Shown in pieces: positions 14,354 through 18,889 of a DNA stretch of 18,889 bases (within the stretch, counting starts at the first letter, position 1; every line of letters starts with the position of its first letter). A program made the position numbers and the translations under genes. Below the pieces are notes generated by a model that saw nothing but the letters and a program-made list of their open reading frames with translations, was not told the origin of the DNA and made no database searches. The DNA is from Thermoactinomycetaceae bacterium (lineage in GTDB: Bacteria; Bacillota; Bacilli; Thermoactinomycetales; Thermoactinomycetaceae). The stretch covers positions 1 through 18,889 of the forward strand of contig JANWJM010000031.1 in assembly GCA_025449475.1 (NCBI GenBank), given 5' to 3'.

Positions 14354-15192
14354 GAATGACGACCCTCCTTTAATTTCCGAAGGTAACGAATCTCCTCCTG
14401 ATACTCACTTTCATTTTGCACAGGTGTTTCTAAAATAATGGGCAACTCTTCAAATGCAGGTGAATGCAAAAAACGCGACAACGCATTTGAACCAATCTTC
14501 CCTTGACCAATTTTCTCGTGACGATCTTTACGGCTTCGAAACTCTGCTTTGCTATCATTGAAATGGATAGCAACGAGATCGTTGAGATAGCCTGTCCGCT
14601 CCATTTTCGAAACCAACTCCTCAAAAGACTCTTCCGACCAAATCCCAGCAGCAAAACCATGACAAGTATCAAAACAGAACCCGATCTGTTCTTTTCGGTC
14701 AGTCGCTTCCCGGATTTCAACCAACTCTTCTATCGTTAGACCTAATTCACTCCCCTGTCCGGCCGTATTTTCAAGCAACAATTTGGCGGATCCTTGATAA
14801 TCCTCTAAAATTCGGTTCAATGTTTCAATCATCTTCTTCTTACCCGCTGCTTCGCCTTGCCCAACATGTTTTCCACAATGAACCACCGCCCCAACGGCAC
14901 CATACGCGGTTGCAATCTTTAGGTCCTCTTGAATCGAACGAATCGTCAGCTGATGTAAATCCTCCTTGGGGGTGGATAGATTGGTAATATAGGGTGTATG
15001 CGCGACCAGTGTCAATCCATGTTCCTGACAAAACGACACCCCTTTTTGAGCATCATCCAGATTCAACTTTTTGGAACGCAACGAACGAGGATTTTTTGTA
15101 AAAACTTGAAAAGAACTTGCTCCTAGCTCATAGGCTCGTTTTGCTGCTCGTTCAAATCCCTTGGCAATACTTATATGGCAACCAAACTTCAT
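14350..15192 (-). CDS. nfo: Endonuclease IV, AP endonuclease
   Basis: Nfo cuts DNA 5' to abasic sites and at some oxidised bases in base-excision repair, using three metal ions. All nine metal ligands known from E. coli endonuclease IV are present at matching spacing: H65, H105, E141, D175, H178, H210, D223, H225 and E255. Family blocks include MKFGCHIS, LVAHTPYI, LLLENTAGQGSELG, GFCFDTCHGFAAG and RHEKIGQGKIG. The 280-residue length is typical. ATG 15192 follows a perfect AGGAGG, and a good extended -10 promoter lies upstream. In B. subtilis nfo is expressed in the forespore and helps repair spore DNA; the promoter seen here looks SigA-like. Confidence 0.97.
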   Translation of the reverse strand: MKFGCHISIAKGFERAAKRAYELGASSFQVFTKNPRSLRSKKLNLDDAQKGVSFCQEHGLTLVAHTPYITNLSTPKEDLHQLTIRSIQEDLKIATAYGAVGAVVHCGKHVGQGEAAGKKKMIETLNRILEDYQGSAKLLLENTAGQGSELGLTIEELVEIREATDRKEQIGFCFDTCHGFAAGIWSEESFEELVSKMERTGYLNDLVAIHFNDSKAEFRSRKDRHEKIGQGKIGSNALSRFLHSPAFEELPIILETPVQNESEYQEEIRYLRKLKEGRHS

Positions 15193-15247
15193 CTTTTACC
15201 TCCTACAGATGATTCGTTCAATAAAAACCGTACTTTTCAGCGCTTCC

Positions 15248-15276
15248 ATCATATCATTTGGGGCTCCCAATCACAA
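15248..15276 (-). promoter_or_regulatory. nfo promoter with internal palindrome
   Basis: On the minus strand TTGTGA (15276-15271), a 17-bp spacer and TATGAT (15253-15248) preceded by TGA give a good extended -10 SigA-type promoter, with an expected start near 15241 and a leader of about 48 nt. The spacer contains the perfect palindrome TTGGG-nnn-CCCAA (15258-15270), a possible operator. Confidence 0.7.
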
Positions 15277-15337
15277 CTTAACATTCATGACGGTTTCGTA
15301 ACAGTTTATCTCCAAATCTTCAACGAAAAAGAGATAC

Positions 15338-15388
15338 AAAAAACACATTTCACGTACAAATATTGACGTACGCGAAATGTGTTTTTTT
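15338..15388. terminator. Strong bidirectional terminator
   Basis: The arms AAAAAACACATTTC (15338-15351) and GAAATGTGTTTTTT (15374-15387) are fully complementary, with an inner GTAC/GTAC pairing that extends the stem. The T runs serve both directions. On the minus strand it lies 18 nt beyond the stop codon of the 66-residue gene and is its evident terminator. Confidence 0.92.
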
Positions 15389-15405
15389 GATACTAGTTTA
15401 AAATA

Positions 15406-15606
15406 CTAGAACTCTTCCAACAACAGGAGTTCTTGTCTTAATTGGTACAAACGCTTTAATGCCCTATTTTTTTTCAACTCATCTTTTTCTTTCATCGCAT
15501 CATACAGGACGGCAAGTTCATAATCCAGTTCTAATCTTAATACAGGAATTCGCTCCTCAGCCTCTCTACATTTAAACGCCTTAATCACATCGTCCATTGT
15601 GATCAC
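15406..15606 (-). CDS. Uncharacterised 66-residue charged helical protein
   Basis: I do not recognise a family. The sequence is rich in Leu, Glu, Lys and Arg and reads as two long amphipathic helices (about 14-38 and 40-64) ending in LRQELLLLEEF, which suggests a small helical hairpin or an oligomerising protein. There is no signal peptide. GTG 15606 has AAGGGGTG 5 nt upstream; ATG 15597 (three codons in) is the alternative. A strong terminator follows. The dedicated terminator and ribosome binding site argue for a real gene. Confidence 0.62.
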   Translation of the reverse strand: MITMDDVIKAFKCREAEERIPVLRLELDYELAVLYDAMKEKDELKKNRALKRLYQLRQELLLLEEF

Positions 15607-15927
15607 ACAAACACCCCTTTTCTCCTCAAAGTTGCATGACCCACTGAGCTGTTTTCATGTTCCAATCCAGCATGCCCTTGAACGATTTCAAATAAACCTT
15701 GTCAAAAAATTAAGTAAAAATATAGATTATAAGACAGCATACGCGGGAACCAAAGATTCGGACACGGTGGGTGTGACAAAAACAAAAAATAAATAACTAA
15801 AACGAAGAGAACTCTGATCTACGTTCGAGGTGTTTAGCAGAATGGAAAGAGTAACAGTTGATTCCCTCGAAAACAGAGATTAACAGAAAACGATTTTCAA
15901 ATTCCAATTCTTAGTAGTTATTATTGA

Positions 15928-15945
15928 ATGAAATTCGAATTTCAT
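15928..15945. promoter_or_regulatory. 18-bp perfect palindrome upstream of the yfkAB promoter
   Basis: ATGAAATTCGAATTTCAT is its own reverse complement and lies 23 bp upstream of the -35 element of yfkAB, where an activator or repressor dimer could bind. I do not recognise the motif. Confidence 0.5.
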
Positions 15946-15968
15946 AGAATGAAACCCACGCAAATTGG

Positions 15969-15997
15969 TTGCCTAATTGATGGTTATTGGGTATACT
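15969..15997 (+). promoter_or_regulatory. yfkAB promoter
   Basis: TTGCCT (15969-15974), a 17-bp spacer and TATACT (15992-15997) form a SigA-type promoter with an expected start near 16004, about 33 nt before the start codon. Confidence 0.65.
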
Positions 15998-16036
15998 CGG
16001 TCTCAATTCAAATGAACAAATGGGAGATGAAACCCA

Positions 16037-17194
16037 ATGAATACAAAACCACCCATTACACCTGAATGGGATCCTTGGGATGTATGGCATACGAGAAGTC
16101 AAACGGGGCGATATGAACTGACGAGTATCGAATTTACCGTTACAAATCTATGTAACCTACGTTGCGAACACTGTGCTGTCGGGCAACAACTGCTCGAACG
16201 AGAAGGAAATCCTCTCTCGGTCGATTTATTGATTCAGCGTTTAGAAGAAATTCCCCACTTAACAACGATTAGTTTTACCGGTGGCGAACCAATTTTGAAC
16301 CATAAGATCGTCGAACATACGCTGAAACCACTCCTAAAATATGCGAAATCGAGAGGGATCTATACACAACTGAATACAAACCTTACTCTTCCTTTATCCC
16401 GTTATGAGGAATGGATCGAGGATATCGACGTGTTGCACATTTCCTACAATTATCGAAATGCTGAAGATTTTCATCGCATCGCCTTTCATCATTTTCAACG
16501 TGAGGTCACGATCCAAGTCGCTGAACGGCTTTTTGAGCAAATGAAAGAGAATGCGCGTACCTTCTCCAGACAGGGTATTTTTGTCTCTGCTGAATCCTTT
16601 CTCAGTCCATTTACAGCCAAACACATTACATCGATCCATCACCAAATTGCCGAAATGGGTTGTCAACGTCATGAAGTTCATCCGCTCTATCCGAGTGACT
16701 TTGCCAAAGATATGGAACTTCTCAGCCTCGATGAATATCGTCAAACCATTGATGTTTTATTAGAACATCGTCATCCCGATGTGTGGATTTTGTTTGGAAC
16801 CCTTCCCTTCTTTCCTTGTAGTGATCAGAATGCAGATCGCAATCTATGGTTACGACTTTTTGAGGAGCCGCTTGTAACCGTTCGCCAAGATCCGGATGGA
16901 CGGAATCGTTTGAATGTCAACGCATTTACTGGAGAGGTGATGGTGACAGATTTCGGAGATATCCCGGCATTAGGAAACCTCCAGACCGATCGATTGACAG
17001 ACATTTTTTCCCGTTGGCTTCAACATCCAATCGCCAAACGTTACCACTGTTACTGTCCTCAAGCGCAGTGCACGGGACCCAATGTACTCGTAGCAAACAT
17101 GTATTATCCAACTTGGAAATTCCTTAATCGAACCGCAAAAATCTCCTTGGAGACACATGATCAGGGGATAAACGAGAAGATTTCGAGGGGCTAA
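16037..17194 (+). CDS. yfkAB: Radical SAM protein YfkAB, CxCxxxxC type
   Basis: A 385-residue radical S-adenosylmethionine enzyme. The [4Fe-4S] cluster motif is C39-x3-C43-x2-C46 inside TVTNLCNLRCEHCA, followed by the SAM-contacting FTGGEPILN (80-88). Near the C-terminus C338-x-C340-x4-C345 (CYCPQAQC) gives the CxCxxxxC signature that defines the YfkAB family, likely ligating a second iron-sulfur cluster, as in SPASM-like proteins. The reaction is not known. ATG 16037 follows GGGAG by 10 nt. It has its own promoter and no co-directional neighbour before a long hairpin, so it appears to be a single-gene unit. Confidence 0.9.
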   Translation: MNTKPPITPEWDPWDVWHTRSQTGRYELTSIEFTVTNLCNLRCEHCAVGQQLLEREGNPLSVDLLIQRLEEIPHLTTISFTGGEPILNHKIVEHTLKPLLKYAKSRGIYTQLNTNLTLPLSRYEEWIEDIDVLHISYNYRNAEDFHRIAFHHFQREVTIQVAERLFEQMKENARTFSRQGIFVSAESFLSPFTAKHITSIHHQIAEMGCQRHEVHPLYPSDFAKDMELLSLDEYRQTIDVLLEHRHPDVWILFGTLPFFPCSDQNADRNLWLRLFEEPLVTVRQDPDGRNRLNVNAFTGEVMVTDFGDIPALGNLQTDRLTDIFSRWLQHPIAKRYHCYCPQAQCTGPNVLVANMYYPTWKFLNRTAKISLETHDQGINEKISRG

Positions 17195-17215
17195 CAATCA
17201 AAGTTTATTTTATTG

Positions 17216-17268
17216 ATCGATCGTTGCCCCAAGCATCCCCTTTTGGGGATACTGAGCAACGAATCGAT
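17216..17268. repeat. Long imperfect hairpin between yfkAB and the DUF3055 gene
   Basis: ATCGATCGTTGC (17216-17227) pairs with GCAACG-a-ATCGAT (17256-17268, one bulged A), and inside it TCCCC (17236-17240) pairs with GGGGA (17245-17249) around TTTT. Unpaired 8- and 6-nt segments separate the two stems. It lies between two converging genes but has no T tract on either side, so it is not a standard intrinsic terminator. Confidence 0.7.
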
Positions 17269-17279
17269 ACCATTTATGA

Positions 17280-17573
17280 TTAAAATGGCTCTATCGATTG
17301 TGCAGGTAAGTTCTCTCTTAAAAAGATACCTAATTCTTCTGCTTCTTCACGTGATTGCAAATTAAAGATTTGCTTTAAATATTCGATGTTCTCAACATCC
17401 TCTATCGATAATAAAGACGAACGTCCTGTTTGCATACATATTACTAACGGTTTTCCAAAAAAGAGATGCGTGTATACAATACCGTAGTCATAGCGACCAT
17501 GCTCTGAAACAAATCCAACAAAACGAATTTTTGCTCTTTCCGACTCATCATATAAACGTTCAAAAGATCCCAT
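17280..17573 (-). CDS. DUF3055/SAV0927-like family protein
   Basis: A 97-residue soluble protein. The blocks FERLYDESERAKIRFVGF, YDYGIVYTHLFFGKPLVICMQTGRSSLL and EEAEELGIFLRENLP fit my recollection of the DUF3055 (SAV0927-like) family of Firmicutes, whose function is unknown. ATG 17573 has a perfect AAGGAGG 7 nt upstream. It is divergent from the DUF1885 gene and convergent with yfkAB, so it is probably monocistronic. Confidence 0.75.
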   Translation of the reverse strand: MGSFERLYDESERAKIRFVGFVSEHGRYDYGIVYTHLFFGKPLVICMQTGRSSLLSIEDVENIEYLKQIFNLQSREEAEELGIFLRENLPAQSIEPF

Positions 17574-17730
17574 CTCTTTACCTCCTTCTTTTGTACGAAT
17601 TTAGTTCAGATGATGTTTTTTTACCCTTTCTTTGATTGGGATAAACTAATTAATGAATGGTAAAATATGTATCATACATCTAATTTTTTTGTTTTCACAC
17701 CCTTCCCTCCCGTTTCTCTTTTCGAGCGAT

Positions 17731-17759
17731 TTGAAAATACAGGTTTAAACTGTTAAGAT
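17731..17759 (+). promoter_or_regulatory. Promoter of the DUF1885 gene
   Basis: TTGAAA (17731-17736), a 17-bp spacer and TAAGAT (17754-17759) give an expected start near 17766. This places the upstream in-frame ATG (17758) inside the -10 element and supports the GTG start at 17803. Confidence 0.6.
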
Positions 17760-17802
17760 GAAACTATTATTGGTATCATTACAAGGCGAAGGGAGAACGA
17801 CC

Positions 17803-18213
17803 GTGAGTAAAAGCGCTACCATCAAGCTGGTATCAGGCTCCAAATATCAGACCGTTTCACTAGAGCAATTAAAGGAACTCTTGCAATATTATCAAGAGAT
17901 GACGGAATATACAGGCAAACAATTAAATTGGGATTATAAGGGTGCTGCTTTCCCCTATGAGATCATCGAAAAAGAAGAGTCGGGTACAAAGTATTTACTC
18001 CTCCAAGGCAAAGATTCTCACCTTTATAAATATCTGATACTGGGCGTCAATCAAACCGAGGACGCTCATCAAATCCAGATCGTGCTTCCCACCAATTCCA
18101 CTCATGGCGATCAAGCAAAGGCGAATGAACTATCTCGCTTTATAGCTAAACAAGTTGAGGGAGAACTCCATATGTTTAACGGTCGAATTATGTATTTTTA
18201 TAAAAGAAAATAA
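17803..18213 (+). CDS. DUF1885 family protein
   Basis: A soluble protein of about 136 residues. The blocks MSKSATIKLVSGSKYQTV, LKELLQYYQEMT, GAAFPYEI and the C-terminal ELHMFNGRIMYF agree with the DUF1885 family of Bacillales as I remember it; no function is assigned. I start at GTG 17803, with AGGGAG 7 nt upstream. An in-frame ATG at 17758 would add 15 residues but has no ribosome binding site and overlaps the promoter. A terminator hairpin begins at the stop codon. It is a single-gene unit between divergent and convergent neighbours. Confidence 0.77.
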   Translation: MSKSATIKLVSGSKYQTVSLEQLKELLQYYQEMTEYTGKQLNWDYKGAAFPYEIIEKEESGTKYLLLQGKDSHLYKYLILGVNQTEDAHQIQIVLPTNSTHGDQAKANELSRFIAKQVEGELHMFNGRIMYFYKRK

Positions 18214-18243
18214 ACACCCATAGATCAATCTTATGGGTGTTTT
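18212..18243. terminator. Bidirectional terminator between DUF1885 and M23 peptidase genes
   Basis: AAACACCCATA (18212-18222) pairs with TATGGGTGTTT (18232-18242) around a 9-nt loop. On the plus strand the stem ends in four T residues; on the minus strand it is followed by TATTTTCTTTT. It overlaps the DUF1885 stop codon and lies 30 nt past the M23 stop codon. Confidence 0.82.
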
Positions 18244-18272
18244 CCATTGGGTTATCACACAAAGTGTCGGTT

Positions 18273-18889
18273 TTAACCATTCGCAGGGAATACCTTTTCT
18301 AAAATAATTCGTCGTTCTTTCATCGTGTATGGACTCCAGGGCCATTTCCCATAGATAAAGATATCCAGATGAAGGTGTAATCCTTCATTATTGCCTTTTG
18401 CACCATCGCTGGTTCCAGAATTCCCCACATATCCAAGAATTTCACCTTTTTTGACCTTTTGCCCGACATTCAGCTTCATATTCACGCGATCCAGATGAAC
18501 ATAGCGAGCCATCACGCCACGGTCATGTTGCACCCAAACGGAACGTCCCCGTAATTTATCCAGTACATACTGAGGCGTTTGACCATCATTTTGTTTGCCT
18601 AAGTCAAGGAATTGCTGTCTTTGTTCGGGGGTCATCTCTTTATAGTTGTGATCAATTCGTACGATGACTCCATCCGCCATGGATAAAACGGGCGTCTTTT
18701 TGGTAATGGGTACTCCTGTTGTCTCCCCACCATACCAATCAATTCCTTCATGAATGCCTTTCCGATAAGCGCGCGATGCTCCCGGTAATGAAGAATCCAC
18801 GGTGCTCACATGAGCTCCTTTAATCGGGTTCCCTAAAAAGCTTAGATAGGAGATCAATTGATCCGCTGTCATCTGCGGCAATTCTGTAG
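18273..18889 (-). CDS. M23-family metallopeptidase (5' end outside window)
   Basis: The frame stays open to the right edge (205 complete codons plus the stop), so the N-terminus, including any signal peptide, is missing; TTG 18881 is only an apparent start. Counting from it, the LytM/M23 zinc-site motifs are present: H44-x3-D48 in GIHEGIDWYG, H129 in RYVHLD and H169-x-H171 in GLHLHLD. These enzymes cut peptide cross-links in peptidoglycan. Compared with a typical M23 domain there is an extra helical stretch of about 30 residues (roughly 78-110) between the first motif and the YVHLD strand. The retained zinc ligands suggest an active enzyme rather than a LytM scaffold. Whether it acts in the growing wall or in the spore cannot be judged. 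Confidence 0.85.
   Translation of the reverse strand, partial: TELPQMTADQLISYLSFLGNPIKGAHVSTVDSSLPGASRAYRKGIHEGIDWYGGETTGVPITKKTPVLSMADGVIVRIDHNYKEMTPEQRQQFLDLGKQNDGQTPQYVLDKLRGRSVWVQHDRGVMARYVHLDRVNMKLNVGQKVKKGEILGYVGNSGTSDGAKGNNEGLHLHLDIFIYGKWPWSPYTMKERRIILEKVFPANG

Larger units (their letters stand above)
15607..16036. other. Noncoding gap of 430 bp upstream of yfkAB
   Basis: I see no credible coding sequence on either strand. The gap holds a promoter-like TTGTCA-16-TATAGA on the plus strand (15699-15726), an RNA-like interrupted stem (CTCTG 15812-15816 with CAGAG 15874-15878; TTCGAGG 15824-15830 with CCTCGAA 15865-15871), an 18-bp perfect palindrome (15928-15945) and a good SigA-type promoter just before yfkAB. 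It is more A+T-rich than the flanking genes. Confidence 0.6.

Noticed and set aside
15175..15366. A 63-codon plus-strand frame running opposite the nfo start
   Set aside because: It has no ribosome binding site, overlaps the nfo start and its promoter, and its stop codon lies in the loop of the terminator hairpin.
15599..15796. A 65-codon plus-strand frame in the gap before yfkAB
   Set aside because: Composition is not protein-like, no ribosome binding site is present, and it overlaps the start of the 66-residue gene on the other strand.
17667..17679. Palindrome ATGTATCATACAT and a SigE-like CATACA upstream of the DUF3055/DUF1885 pair
   Set aside because: No acceptable -35 partner at SigE or SigG spacing, and short A+T-rich palindromes are common by chance.
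1..18889. CRISPR arrays, tRNA/rRNA genes, insertion sequences, prophage or defence genes
   Set aside because: None seen on either strand: no regularly spaced repeats, no transposase or integrase motifs, and gene content is conserved Bacillales housekeeping and sporulation genes.

Overview
The window reads as an ordinary, gene-dense chromosomal segment of a spore-forming Bacillales bacterium. The evidence is a Bacillus-type division/cell-wall cluster (mraZ, rsmH, ftsL, pbpB, spoVD), bacillithiol synthesis (bshC), and several families largely confined to endospore formers: an RsfA/GerR-type regulator, a YhcN/YlaJ lipoprotein, and YlaH-, YlaI-, YqgY-, YfkAB-, DUF3055- and DUF1885-type proteins. 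By eye the base composition is low to mid 40s percent GC. An S-adenosylhomocysteinase next to bshC and a PBP2B without PASTA domains would fit Thermoactinomycetaceae better than Bacillus proper. That placement is an inference, not a measurement.

Layout. 1-4114 (minus strand): the 5' end of spoVD (cut by the window), a terminator, pbpB, ftsL, rsmH and mraZ. These sit behind an extended -10 promoter and three GTGGTG/GTGGTA boxes spaced exactly 10 bp apart, a likely MraZ autoregulatory operator. 4143-7183 (minus): ahcY and bshC. 7311-8417: ylbP-like acetyltransferase (plus) facing the gerR-like regulator (minus), with a shared two-way terminator. 8667-8894 (plus): a DUF2626 membrane protein. 8950-12922 (minus): a probable thiol-redox operon made of an MBL hydrolase (YqgX-like), a CGPC thioredoxin-like protein, CcdA, a CEPC ResA-like protein, a rhodanese and a MidA-type methyltransferase. 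13011-13810 (plus): YlaJ-like lipoprotein and a 58-residue CxxC/CxxC protein. 13795-15192 (minus): nfo (endonuclease IV), a YlaH-like protein and an unknown 94-residue protein, all overlapping. 15406-15606 (minus): an unknown 66-residue protein. 15607-16036: the only gap over 300 bp. 16037-17194 (plus): the radical SAM protein YfkAB. 17280-17573 (minus): DUF3055. 17803-18213 (plus): DUF1885. 18273-18889 (minus): an M23 peptidase whose 5' end lies outside.

How the parts fit. Two themes dominate: cell-wall/spore building (division cluster, SpoVD, M23, GerR-like, YlaJ) and thiol/sulfur chemistry (BshC, AhcY, CcdA with two thioredoxin-like partners, rhodanese). They may meet at SpoVD: in B. subtilis CcdA passes electrons to StoA, which keeps SpoVD reduced, and to ResA for cytochrome c maturation. 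Many starts are not ATG (TTG for ftsL, rsmH, ylaI-like and midA; GTG for mraZ, spoVD, DUF1885 and two small proteins), each supported by a Shine-Dalgarno sequence.

I found no CRISPR array, tRNA, rRNA, insertion sequence, phage or defence module, and no convincing undescribed multi-gene system. The items most worth a second look are regulatory: the MraZ operator, palindromes at the nfo, yfkAB and DUF2626 promoters, a long hairpin after yfkAB, and the small uncharacterised proteins coupled to nfo.
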